The translations under genes were made by a program, and so were the position numbers. Source: Aquimarina sp. MMG016 (GTDB lineage Bacteria > Bacteroidota > Bacteroidia > Flavobacteriales > Flavobacteriaceae). Taken from it: a stretch of DNA of 64,000 bases. Shown here piece after piece: positions 37,164 through 46,690 of this stretch (positions within the stretch are counted from its first letter, which is position 1; every line of letters starts with the position of its first letter). The notes below the pieces were generated by a model that saw only the letters and a program-made list of their open reading frames with translations, was not told the origin of the DNA and searched no databases. The stretch is from the NCBI RefSeq assembly GCF_018100805.1, contig NZ_JAGJEA010000002.1, positions 124,001-188,000 on the forward strand, read 5' to 3'.

Positions 37164-39995
37164 TTAATACCACTCTCTAGTGAAGAGGCCTATTAGTGTT
37201 TCCGGACTTAGGGTGATAATAAATCGAATTTGCTGATCGTAATTAGGCTGAGCAATTTCCCAACCTTTATTAGAATATATAGGAAAGAAAACCTCAAAAT
37301 AATCTGCAACTAAACTAAGCCTTACTCCACTGTCATAAACAAATTTAGGAGAGATGCCTTTGTTTTTAACTAAACCAACATCACCATAGGCATAAATCCA
37401 GTTCCATATATTGGTATTAGCATTAAAAGTAGTTATCCATCTGTTTGCAAAAGGATACTCTAGTTTAGATTTAAAACCTCCTTCTGCCAAAATTATTTGT
37501 TGGCTGGTTAAGCCTGTATCTTCGCTTCTTCCAAGATAATTAAAGTCAAATAGATAATCTGTGGGTCTATCTAATGCAAAGCTGAAGAAATCCTCATCTT
37601 TCTCAGTGTCATTGAATAGAAAAGTTCCTGCGAATAATCTTAGATTAAGTTGACGGTTGTTTAAAAATATCTTTCTATAATTAAAAGTGGTAGATATTTT
37701 ACTAAAGTTTTTCGCAATTTGATAATCAACTAAATATGAAGTTAAATCTAAAAGGTTAAAATCTGAATAATTATATCTTACATTAAATACACTATAATCA
37801 GGAGTGCTTACAGGGTTAGCTTCATCACGATCTCTAAATACATTAACGCTTCTTAGAGAGAGTCGTTGCCTTTCATTAGATCTTAGGTCTTTTGGCCTAA
37901 AAGAAAAACTTACACTAGGAGAAAATCGTTTAAACAATAGGTCAGGAGCATAGCTAAACATATTACCACTTGCTCCAAAACGAATTTGGTATAAACCATA
38001 ATCTGCTATTTGATGTCGATATGAGAAACCGGCTGAGCCTAATAACTTATTGGATTTAAAACCATAAAAAGGAGTAATTTTATAGTCAAAAGGTCTTCTA
38101 ATAATAGTTTTGTTATAAAACTTAGAACCAATCGTAAAACCATCATACACATTAAATTCGAATTCAGGTATGAAAAATACCTGACTATATCTCGGATCTT
38201 CAACATCTTGTAAAAACCTGAATTGTATGGGTTTGTTAAGAATCCATTTTAGGTTTCTGTAATTATTTCTTCTGTTGACCTCAGGTATATTTTGATCATA
38301 ATCCAAAACTAGTTTGTCCAGGTCTTCATTAGCGATGGTTACTTTTTTGGTCCCGGAAATGTCAGAAACCCAAGTTTTAGAGATTACATTTTTATCCCTC
38401 ATTCCATAAAGAGAAACTGGCATTTTACTATTCCAACCATTCTTAATAGTGACCTCGATAGAGTCTTCACGTTTTTTTACGGATTTAATTCTAAAATCCA
38501 ATTGCTCCTTTGTGGAAACATAATCTTCAAAAAACCAATCTATGCTTTTAGGAGAAAGTGAAGTAAGTATTTTTTTATATTCCTTAGAACTAGTAAGTTT
38601 TAGTAGATTTTTAGTATAAAACTCTCTCAGGCTTTCAGCTACGATATTATCATCTTCCAGGTAATCTTCTAAATATTTAAAACCTACTCCGGCTTTATAA
38701 GCATTAGCGATATTAGCATTGAATTTTACTAATTTGTCACTTGGCGTATCTAGTGGTTGATCCAGAAATAGTCTTGCCATATTTTTGTATGCAAGAAAAT
38801 ATTGATCATTAAACTCCAGGTCTGCCGCATGAAACCATCTGATACCTATGATTTTACTAAGATTACCAATAATTTTCATTTTTGGGTAATATTGTTCTGT
38901 ATAAGCCATCATTAGATAAATATGTATGGCATCTTTTACCCATGCATCATATCTGGGGTTGAGCAACAAAGTTCGATCGAGATAATTTTCTGTAATCGTT
39001 TTTAGTTGTTTGATTTCATATTGAAAACCATCAGGAAAAGGTCTTAAGATATCTGGTAATTGGTTTAATCCGTATACTGGGTTGTTTTTATAATCACTTT
39101 CAGAAACCACAATTTTATCAAAAGGATAGGGCCCTAACCTATATTCTAGAAATTTTATGATGCGTTCTGTAGCGACAGATTTCATTTCTGGCATCAAATC
39201 ATTGTCTTCTACATTACTAACAAATTCTACACCATTAGCCGGAAAAGTGTAAAAGGTTTTTTGCCTTTCTATATATAGATTAGCTTCATTTCTATCTTTA
39301 CCATTAAGCCGGATAACCTTTTTATTTTCTTCTTTTGATTCTGAAATAATTTCCTGCTGAAACTCGCTAAAGATTTCGTATGCTGATGGAATAGTTAGGT
39401 TTATCTGATAATCAGCAATAGGAGCATATATATCATCCAGATTTTTGTTGCTATAAATATTCCATTTAGAATCATATACAGCGGGTAGCATATACCAGTA
39501 TCGCAAACTAAAGTTTCCATTATTGTGATATCCATAGCGGGTAAACTTATCACTAGGGATTTTAACTAGATATTTTAGTTGAAATGTATAACTAGCGTCT
39601 GGTTTTAGTGGTTGTTCTAAACCAACTTTAATAATATCGGGATTTCCTTCAGGTCGGAACCAAGTAAGATTGGCAGAAGAGTTTTTATCAATTATAGATT
39701 TAATTGTGGTAGATCCTCGTTCATAATCTTTGGCATAATAGAATCTTTTGAGAAAATCTTCAGAGAAGCGTTCACCCAAAGGGGTAACTTTACTCTTAAA
39801 ACTATTAGCCCAATCTAATAAATATATTTCCTGAAGTACATCATTAGATGAGTTTACATACGTAATCTCTTGGTTAATGGTAATAATTTTCGCATCAGTA
39901 TCCAAAAAACCGTCAATAGAAACACTATGCTGAGAGTATACTGCACAAAAAGCTAATAAAGCAATAATGTTATGAACTATCTTTTTTGAATCCAA
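37164..39995 (-). CDS. M1 aminopeptidase-like protein without zinc site, fused to an outer-membrane barrel
   Basis: A 943-residue protein with a signal peptide (cleavage near residue 21, YSQ). Residues about 25-590 follow the layout of M1 aminopeptidases (N-terminal beta domain, then a helical domain), including PYPFDKIVVSESDY. However, the expected HExxH helix reads KQLKTITENYL, and the downstream WxxEG position reads WVKDAIHIYL, so the zinc ligands are absent. From about residue 595 to the end a run of amphipathic beta-strands ending in an aromatic residue (TREWY) fits an outer-membrane beta-barrel. Presumably a surface-anchored, non-catalytic M1 relative. It stands alone. Confidence 0.75.
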   Translation of the reverse strand: MDSKKIVHNIIALLAFCAVYSQHSVSIDGFLDTDAKIITINQEITYVNSSNDVLQEIYLLDWANSFKSKVTPLGERFSEDFLKRFYYAKDYERGSTTIKSIIDKNSSANLTWFRPEGNPDIIKVGLEQPLKPDASYTFQLKYLVKIPSDKFTRYGYHNNGNFSLRYWYMLPAVYDSKWNIYSNKNLDDIYAPIADYQINLTIPSAYEIFSEFQQEIISESKEENKKVIRLNGKDRNEANLYIERQKTFYTFPANGVEFVSNVEDNDLMPEMKSVATERIIKFLEYRLGPYPFDKIVVSESDYKNNPVYGLNQLPDILRPFPDGFQYEIKQLKTITENYLDRTLLLNPRYDAWVKDAIHIYLMMAYTEQYYPKMKIIGNLSKIIGIRWFHAADLEFNDQYFLAYKNMARLFLDQPLDTPSDKLVKFNANIANAYKAGVGFKYLEDYLEDDNIVAESLREFYTKNLLKLTSSKEYKKILTSLSPKSIDWFFEDYVSTKEQLDFRIKSVKKREDSIEVTIKNGWNSKMPVSLYGMRDKNVISKTWVSDISGTKKVTIANEDLDKLVLDYDQNIPEVNRRNNYRNLKWILNKPIQFRFLQDVEDPRYSQVFFIPEFEFNVYDGFTIGSKFYNKTIIRRPFDYKITPFYGFKSNKLLGSAGFSYRHQIADYGLYQIRFGASGNMFSYAPDLLFKRFSPSVSFSFRPKDLRSNERQRLSLRSVNVFRDRDEANPVSTPDYSVFNVRYNYSDFNLLDLTSYLVDYQIAKNFSKISTTFNYRKIFLNNRQLNLRLFAGTFLFNDTEKDEDFFSFALDRPTDYLFDFNYLGRSEDTGLTSQQIILAEGGFKSKLEYPFANRWITTFNANTNIWNWIYAYGDVGLVKNKGISPKFVYDSGVRLSLVADYFEVFFPIYSNKGWEIAQPNYDQQIRFIITLSPETLIGLFTREWY

Positions 39996-40067
39996 AATTT
40001 TACTGTAAGGTTATACACTGTTTTTTGATTAGATGCGAAAATAAGCAATAGGTAAACAAAATTATTA

Positions 40068-40757
40068 TTAGAAATTTGGACTTAAGTTATATTCTCCATA
40101 GAATTTATCTAAAATCTTCAATACTTCAGCAGGAGTATCTACTACATGAATCAGATCTAAATCCCCTGGACTAATATTTCCGAATTTTTCTAATAATGTA
40201 TTTTTAACCCAATCAATAAGTCCTCCCCAGAACTCGGTACTTACAAGTATAATAGGGAATTTGGCAATCTTTTTAGTCTGAATCAACGTCATCGCTTCGA
40301 ATAACTCATCTAATGTTCCGAAACCACCAGGCATAACTACAAAACCTTGAGAATATTTCACAAACATTACTTTGCGGACAAAGAAGTAGTCAAAATCCAA
40401 GCTTTTATCACTGTCTATATAAGGGTTATCGTGCTGCTCAAAAGGTAATTCGATATTTAGTCCAACAGATGTTCCTCCTCCTAAGTGAGCTCCTTTATTA
40501 CCTGCTTCCATAATACCGGGGCCACCACCGGTGATGACTCCATAGCCGTGATTTACAATTTCTTTGGCTACATCCACAGCTAGTTCATAATATTTATCAT
40601 CCGTTTTAGTACGTGCTGATCCAAAAATAGAGACACAAGGTCCAATTTTACTCATCTTTTCGAATCCGTTGACAAATTCTCCCATAATTTTGAAGATTGC
40701 CCAAGAGTCATTAGTCTTTATTTCGTTCCACCCTTTGTGGTGTTGTTCTTTTCTCAT
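40068..40757 (-). CDS. LOG family protein (TIGR00730)
   Basis: A 229-residue Rossmann-fold protein. SIFGSARTKTDD begins the nucleotide site, VITGGGPGIMEAGNKGA follows, and MPGGFGTLDELFEAMTLIQT is the PGGxGTxxE catalytic motif. Family members are nucleotide 5'-monophosphate phosphoribohydrolases of the cytokinin-activating type, often mislabelled lysine decarboxylases. It lies 15 bases downstream of uvrA and is probably cotranscribed with it. Confidence 0.92.
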   Translation of the reverse strand: MRKEQHHKGWNEIKTNDSWAIFKIMGEFVNGFEKMSKIGPCVSIFGSARTKTDDKYYELAVDVAKEIVNHGYGVITGGGPGIMEAGNKGAHLGGGTSVGLNIELPFEQHDNPYIDSDKSLDFDYFFVRKVMFVKYSQGFVVMPGGFGTLDELFEAMTLIQTKKIAKFPIILVSTEFWGGLIDWVKNTLLEKFGNISPGDLDLIHVVDTPAEVLKILDKFYGEYNLSPNF

Positions 40758-40772
40758 AAATATATATTTAAT

Positions 40773-43607
40773 TTAAGATGCTAATTCTTTCTTTAAAAAT
40801 TTAGCAGTATAACTTTTTTTATCTTTAATAATTTCTTCCGGCGTACCTTTGGCTACGATTTCTCCACCGCCTTTTCCGCCTTCATATCCAATATCAATAA
40901 TATAATCTGCCATTTTGATGACATCCATATTATGCTCTATGATCAATACCGTATTTCCTTTATCGACCAATGTGTTCAGTACTTCCATCAATACACGAAT
41001 ATCTTCGAAATGTAATCCGGTTGTAGGTTCATCCAGGATATAAAAAGTATTTCCGGTATCTCTTTTAGATAATTCTGTAGCTAATTTGATTCGCTGTGCT
41101 TCGCCACCGGATAGAGTTGTGGATTGCTGCCCTAAAGTTATATAACCAAGTCCAACATCTTGGATGGTTTTTAGTTTTCTTGAAATCTTTGGGATATGCT
41201 CAAAGAAATTACAGGCTTCGTTAATAGTCATTTCCAGAACATCAGAAATAGATTTTCCTTTATATCTGATCTCTAAAGTTTCTCTATTAAATCGTTTTCC
41301 CTGGCAAGTTTCGCATTCTACATAAACGTCTGGCAGGAAATTCATTTCGATAACACGTAATCCACCACCTTTACAGGTTTCGCATCTTCCACCAGCTACA
41401 TTAAAACTAAAACGCCCGGGTTTATATCCACGAATCATCGCTTCAGGAGTTTTAGCAAACAAACTTCTGATTTCTGAAAATACACCCGTATATGTTGCTG
41501 GATTAGATCTTGGTGTTCGACCAATAGGGGATTGGTTGATATCTATAACTTTATCTGCGTTATCTAATCCTTTAATGCTTTTATATGGCATTGGTTTTTT
41601 TACACCATTAAAATAATGCGCATTCAGAATAGGGTAGAGTGTTTCGTTAATCAAGGTAGACTTTCCGCTCCCTGAAACTCCTGTTACCGCAATCATCTTT
41701 CCTAAAGGGATATCTAGAGAAACATTTTTTAGGTTATTTCCTGTTGCTCCTTTTAATGAGATTTTTTTACCGTTTCCTTTTCTGCGTTTAGCCGGAACTT
41801 CTATTTCTTTTTTTCCGCTTAAATAATCTGCAGTCAGAGTATCGTGTTGTTGTAGTTCTTCAGGAGTACCTTCACTTATAATTTCTCCACCGTGTTTACC
41901 GGCCAGAGGTCCTATATCTATCACATGATCAGCACGTTCGATCATATCCTTATCGTGCTCAACAACAATTACCGAGTTACCAATATCCCTAAGCTGAACC
42001 AAGGAGTTAATCAGTTTTTCATTATCTCTTTGGTGTAAACCAATACTAGGTTCATCAAGAATGTACAGCACTCCAACTAGCTGTGATCCAATCTGTGTTG
42101 CCAAACGGATTCGTTGTGCTTCCCCTCCTGATAACGATTTACTACTTCTGTTTAATGAAAGATAAGTAAGCCCGACATCTACTAAAAACTGAAGTCGCGC
42201 ATTAATTTCTTTTAGGATTTCACCTGATATTTGTTTTTGCTTTTCGTTTAAATGATTTGGTAAATCTTTAAACCATGTTGCAAGTTCTACAATGTCCATT
42301 GCAGATAGTTCCGCAATATTTTTTTTATGTACCTTAAAATAAAGAGATTCTTTACGTAATCGAGAACCGTTACAATCTGGGCATTGAACGTTATCCATAA
42401 AATCTCTTGCCCAACGTCTTAATGAAGTAGAGTCATTATTATTATAAGTGTTTTCTATAAATGTGGCAACGCCTTCAAAATCAATTTTATATTCACGAGT
42501 AACTCCTAATGTCTTGCTATCAATACTAAATTTCTCTTTCCCTCCATGAAGAATGATTTCCATGGCTTCCTCCGGAATCTTTTTGATTGGATCACTTAGT
42601 TTAAAATCAAATCGTTGTGCTATTAATTCTAATTGTTTAAAAATCCAATTGTTCTTTTGTGGTCCCTGAGGTACTAAACCACCATTTTTTATTGATTTGG
42701 TATCATCGGGAATAATCTTTTTAATATTTACTTCATAAAGATTTCCGATACCATTACATTTTGGACAAGCACCCTTTGGAGAGTTAAACGAAAAGTTATT
42801 AGGCTCTGGATTGGGATATGAAATTCCGCTTGACGGGCACATTAGACTTCTACTAAAGAAACGTGCTTCTTGAGCATCTTGTTCTATCACCATTAATACA
42901 TCATCACCGTGATACATAGCAGTATTAATGGTTTCCATTAGACGTTTAGAGTCTTCTTGCCCTTCAGCCGGAACTAATCTGTCAATTACAATCTCTATAT
43001 CATGAGTTTTGTATCGATCTAGTTTCATACCCTTGGTGATATCTTTAATTTCACCATCGGTACGTACTTTTACAAATCCTTGTTTGGCAATTTGCTCAAA
43101 AAGCTCTCGATAATGTCCTTTTCTGGATCGAACAATAGGCGCAAGGATGTTAATTCGTTTTCCTTTAAAATCTTTTAGGATAAGATCTTTGATCTGTTCA
43201 TCACTATAGCTCACCATTTTTTCACCAGTGTTATAGCTATAAGCATCACTTCCTCGAGAGAATAATAGTCTCAGGAAGTCATAAATTTCTGTGATTGTAC
43301 CTACGGTACTACGTGGACTCTTGCTGGTTGTTTTTTGTTCTATGGCGATTACTGGAGAAAGCCCATCAATTTTATCCACATCCGGACGCTCTAAACCTCC
43401 TAAGAATTGACGTGCATAGGCAGAAAAAGTTTCGATATAACGTCGTTGCCCTTCAGCATAAATGGTATCAAATGCTAAAGAAGATTTACCCGAACCGGAT
43501 AATCCTGTAATAACAACTAGTTTTTCGCGAGGTATGGTAACATCAATATTTTTTAGATTATGTACTCTTGCCCCTAAAACTTCAATATTTTCTTCAGATA
43601 CTACCAT
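40773..43607 (-). CDS. uvrA: Excinuclease ABC subunit A
   Basis: A 944-residue nucleotide-excision-repair ATPase. Both ATP sites are intact: GLSGSGKSSLAFDT near residue 35 and GVSGSGKSTLINE near 645, each with LSGGEAQRI signatures and Walker B segments YILDEPSIGLHQ and YILDEPTTGLH. Zinc modules are seen as CPSSG...CPKCNGIG and CETCKGGG...CETCQGKR. It recognises DNA damage with UvrB. It leads a two-gene unit with the LOG gene. Confidence 0.96.
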   Translation of the reverse strand: MVVSEENIEVLGARVHNLKNIDVTIPREKLVVITGLSGSGKSSLAFDTIYAEGQRRYIETFSAYARQFLGGLERPDVDKIDGLSPVIAIEQKTTSKSPRSTVGTITEIYDFLRLLFSRGSDAYSYNTGEKMVSYSDEQIKDLILKDFKGKRINILAPIVRSRKGHYRELFEQIAKQGFVKVRTDGEIKDITKGMKLDRYKTHDIEIVIDRLVPAEGQEDSKRLMETINTAMYHGDDVLMVIEQDAQEARFFSRSLMCPSSGISYPNPEPNNFSFNSPKGACPKCNGIGNLYEVNIKKIIPDDTKSIKNGGLVPQGPQKNNWIFKQLELIAQRFDFKLSDPIKKIPEEAMEIILHGGKEKFSIDSKTLGVTREYKIDFEGVATFIENTYNNNDSTSLRRWARDFMDNVQCPDCNGSRLRKESLYFKVHKKNIAELSAMDIVELATWFKDLPNHLNEKQKQISGEILKEINARLQFLVDVGLTYLSLNRSSKSLSGGEAQRIRLATQIGSQLVGVLYILDEPSIGLHQRDNEKLINSLVQLRDIGNSVIVVEHDKDMIERADHVIDIGPLAGKHGGEIISEGTPEELQQHDTLTADYLSGKKEIEVPAKRRKGNGKKISLKGATGNNLKNVSLDIPLGKMIAVTGVSGSGKSTLINETLYPILNAHYFNGVKKPMPYKSIKGLDNADKVIDINQSPIGRTPRSNPATYTGVFSEIRSLFAKTPEAMIRGYKPGRFSFNVAGGRCETCKGGGLRVIEMNFLPDVYVECETCQGKRFNRETLEIRYKGKSISDVLEMTINEACNFFEHIPKISRKLKTIQDVGLGYITLGQQSTTLSGGEAQRIKLATELSKRDTGNTFYILDEPTTGLHFEDIRVLMEVLNTLVDKGNTVLIIEHNMDVIKMADYIIDIGYEGGKGGGEIVAKGTPEEIIKDKKSYTAKFLKKELAS

Positions 43608-44233
43608 AAAAATTTAACCAAGATTGCAAATGTAGTTATTTGATTGCTTTTAGTAAAATAGGTTTAGTTTCGTGTTTGTTAAATACGTATTATTTTTATC
43701 AGAATAATAATCGTAATGTTATGGATTCTAGTATTTAAAATGTTTTGAAGATAATTATGTTTGCAAAAATATTTGTTGAGATTAATTTTTGATTATCAAT
43801 CTTATAGGGGAAAACCCTTGGAGTTAATAAGGTGAATCCCTAGTGATACTTTTCTTTCAACATATATACTCGTAGGTGTTTTGTAATCCTTTTTTTAATT
43901 GTTTTTTAAGATTTGCTTACGAAATGATCATTGTACGGATACGCTATTTGATCGCTTTTCTTTTGGCTATTAAAAAATATTTCTCTTTCCTTTTTTAGTA
44001 TTGATTATCCAACATAAATCTAAAATACTTGTGTTTTTTATTAAAATAAGACCTTTTTTAACACTTTACATGAAAATTATTGGGCTATTTGAGGATATGC
44101 TTTTTTATGGTTTAGTTCTATCCGGAAGTTTGTAACTTATTGTATACAAACTCATTGAAGGTTTAACAGTTTGATAACATATTTAGCCAACAGAATATGA
44201 ACTGGGAAATCTTCAAAACTAAACTTTATTACG
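43608..44233. other. 626-base gap before the first secreted metalloprotease
   Basis: No gene is supported here. The gap separates the divergent uvrA and protease genes and is very AT-rich. A small GC-rich island near 43805-43842 has AGGGGAAAACCCT, a possible short hairpin, and TAGGGG/TCCCTA arms about 30 bases apart. An inverted repeat GTTTGTA/TACAAAC lies at 44128-44151, about 80 bases before the protease start. Both could be regulatory sites for the protease, but neither matches a known operator that I can name. Confidence 0.4.
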
Positions 44234-46315
44234 ATGAAAAACATCTTAACCATGTTGATTGCCTTTTTCTCGGTAATCAGTTATGCACAAACTCAATCTC
44301 TAAAACCAAGTCAGAGAGTCCAACAAGAAAAAGCTTTTGGAGAAACCTTTGAAAGCTTTCAGCTCTTTACCGCTGTTGATCATCAAAAAGCGGCACTGCA
44401 AGTTCCTTCAGAATTAAAAGATTATACTGTGTTTTCTTTTGATACACAGAAGCTATCTTCTTTTAAATCCAAAGTTCCAACTACCATGGAATTACAGATT
44501 CCTAATCAAAAATCTGCCATCTCTCTGGAGTTGGTCAAAGTAGACGTTACTACCGATGATTTTGAAATTAGAGAAATGCCATCAGGCAAGATTGTTCCTA
44601 GAGATGCTTCTGTATTACATTATCGGGGAATTATTAAAGGTCAACCTAATTCCCTGGCGGCAATCAGTTTTTTTGGTAATGAGATCTCTGGAATTATAAG
44701 TGCCGAGAACCAATCTAATAATATGGTGGTAGGGAAACTGAAAAACAGTGATCATCAGATTTTGTACCAAGATAAAGATATTGGACATCTGAATGATTTT
44801 GTTTGTCAGATGATTGATAACCCTAAAATAGAATATACAGAAGAACAACTACGGGACAATGGTCCAAACAAGGCTGCGGTAAAATGCCCTCGAATTTTCT
44901 TTGATATAGCAAATGATATTGTAAGGGATAAAGGGGGAGCTCAGGCTGCTACAAATTATATCGAAGCCATATTTAACCAGGTTTCTGTGTTATATGCTAA
45001 TGATGATATTAGTATTCGTATGTCGGGAGCTAATGCCTGGACATCCAATGCGCCTTTTAATGGATTGAATAATTATCGTTCTTATAGAAACCAAAATAGT
45101 TTTAATGGCGATTTAGGGCATTTTGTAACCTATGATTTTTCCGGAGGTGTAGCCTGGGTTAATAGTGCGTGCTCCTCTTATAAATATGCTGTATCAGGAA
45201 TCAGAAGATCCTTTAGCAATGTACCTACATATTCTTGGTCAGTAGAAGTAGTGGCACATGAATTAGGGCATAACTTAGGATCTCAGCATACACAAGCTTG
45301 TGTATGGAATGGTAATAATACCGCTATCGATGGCTGTTACCAAACAGAAGGGGGTTGTGCAAGACCAGGATTACCTTCTGGTGGAGGAACAATCATGAGT
45401 TATTGTCACCTTACTAATGTGGGAATTAATTTTAATAAAGGTTTTGGTTCACAGCCACGTAATGTAATTCGTAATGCTATTAGTTCTAAAAGTTGTTTTC
45501 AGACTTGTGATGTTGGAGGTTGCTCTAATGGAGATAATGTAAACGTAACTATTGTAAATGATACGGATTGTACCTTAAATTATTTTTTAAGTAATAGCTC
45601 CGAAGTGGTTACTATCAATGCAGGGCAAAGCCTTCAAAGAAATGCAATAGTAGGTGCTACCTGGGAGGCAAGAGATCCAAACAATGATGCTTACGATACT
45701 TTTCAGATCGTATGTAATCAAAGTACGTATACAACCGATGGATCCTGTGCCACAGGAGGTAACCCTTGTGAAGGTGTTAGCCCATGGCAGAGTGGTGTGA
45801 GTTACCCGGTTGGTGCTCTGGTAACTTATCAAGGTAACCTGTATAGAAGAACTAGTAGCGGATGGGATAATTTAGGGCCTTGTCCAACTACTGCTGATCC
45901 GTGCGAAGGCGTTAGCGAATGGCAAAGCGGAGTTAATTACCCTGTTGGATCTCTGGTAACGTATCAAGGTAACCTGTATAGAAGAACTAGCAGCGGATGG
46001 GATAATTTAGGACCTTGTGGAGCTAATATAAATGCTTTACCTTCTGATGGATCTTCTTTACCGGTAGCCATTGTAGTGTACCCTAATCCTGTAAAAGATA
46101 TTCTGAACATAAAGATCAATAATGTATCTGACCTTTCTTCTAAAGTATCGATCAAAGATATTAACGGAAAAACATTAAGAACAGTGGATGTAAATTCATC
46201 TCCTGAGGGTAATGTAGAACAGATATTAGATGTAAGCAGTTTTTCTGCGGGAGTATATTTTGTTCAGATTATAAATGCTAAAAAGGTAATCACTCAAAAA
46301 ATCTTTATAGAATAA
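44234..46315 (+). CDS. Secreted metzincin (M12B reprolysin-like) protease with T9SS domain
   Basis: A 693-residue protein with a signal peptide (cleavage after YAQ, residue 19) and an N-terminal pro-domain (about 20-200). The catalytic domain has HELGHNLGSQH (342-352) and a Met-turn TIMSYC (Met388), the metzincin pattern; Cys residues suggest disulfides. Two 45-residue tandem repeats (about 511-596), each with CEGVS-W-SGV-YPVG and VTYQGNLYRR, resemble CBM5/12 carbohydrate-binding modules. The last 80 residues (VYPNPVKDILNIK onward) are a type-A T9SS sorting domain. It is exported to the surface or medium. It is paralogous to the next gene. Confidence 0.9.
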   Translation: MKNILTMLIAFFSVISYAQTQSLKPSQRVQQEKAFGETFESFQLFTAVDHQKAALQVPSELKDYTVFSFDTQKLSSFKSKVPTTMELQIPNQKSAISLELVKVDVTTDDFEIREMPSGKIVPRDASVLHYRGIIKGQPNSLAAISFFGNEISGIISAENQSNNMVVGKLKNSDHQILYQDKDIGHLNDFVCQMIDNPKIEYTEEQLRDNGPNKAAVKCPRIFFDIANDIVRDKGGAQAATNYIEAIFNQVSVLYANDDISIRMSGANAWTSNAPFNGLNNYRSYRNQNSFNGDLGHFVTYDFSGGVAWVNSACSSYKYAVSGIRRSFSNVPTYSWSVEVVAHELGHNLGSQHTQACVWNGNNTAIDGCYQTEGGCARPGLPSGGGTIMSYCHLTNVGINFNKGFGSQPRNVIRNAISSKSCFQTCDVGGCSNGDNVNVTIVNDTDCTLNYFLSNSSEVVTINAGQSLQRNAIVGATWEARDPNNDAYDTFQIVCNQSTYTTDGSCATGGNPCEGVSPWQSGVSYPVGALVTYQGNLYRRTSSGWDNLGPCPTTADPCEGVSEWQSGVNYPVGSLVTYQGNLYRRTSSGWDNLGPCGANINALPSDGSSLPVAIVVYPNPVKDILNIKINNVSDLSSKVSIKDINGKTLRTVDVNSSPEGNVEQILDVSSFSAGVYFVQIINAKKVITQKIFIE
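45764..46021 (+). repeat. Tandem 135-base repeat encoding two carbohydrate-binding-like modules
   Basis: Two copies, starting near 45764 and 45899, share long identical runs such as the segment coding for TYQGNLYRRTSSGWDNLGPC. The near-identity at DNA level points to a recent internal duplication or ongoing conversion. Confidence 0.85.
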
Positions 46316-46343
46316 TTAATAGAATTACCTATGTTGGCTAGAC

Positions 46344-46372
46344 AAGGCGGAGTTTATGACTTCGCCTTTTTT
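46344..46372 (+). terminator. Intrinsic terminator after the first protease gene
   Basis: AAGGCGGAG pairs with CTTCGCCTT (one G-U) over a 7-base loop and is followed by six Ts. Confidence 0.8.
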
Positions 46373-46385
46373 AATCTAAACTGGG

Positions 46386-46473
46386 CTTCGAGAACCTCAG
46401 CCCTCGGAAGACGATGCTACCGAACCCTGAGTTGTTACACTGAGCTTCCTTATTAGGCGGACAGGTGTCGAAG
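46386..46473. repeat. Degenerate palindromic intergenic repeat (REP-like)
   Basis: Outer arms CTTCGA (46386-46391) and TCGAAG (46468-46473) enclose CTCAG (46396) and CTGAG (46427), plus a further ACTGAG at about 46439. This resembles the dispersed Bacteroidota palindromes built on TTCGA...CTCAG and CTGAG...TCGAA, here interrupted by extra sequence. It lies between the two protease genes. The rest of the gap to 46690 is AT-rich leader with no clear signal. Confidence 0.5.
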
Positions 46474-46690
46474 TGCTCTCAAAGGGTGATTACAAAATAA
46501 AATTTCTACAATTTAGACTATGTATTGCTTTTGGTCATTGAGGGTAATATAGTATCAGTAATGGTTAATATGCAGACCTATTTTGATGGTAGAAATTGGT
46601 TAAATTGTAAGTAACATGAACTCTTCAAAGAAATCTTTTTATGATCTAACTAATCAAGTATAAGGCTCTTTGGAATTAAAACTTATACCC

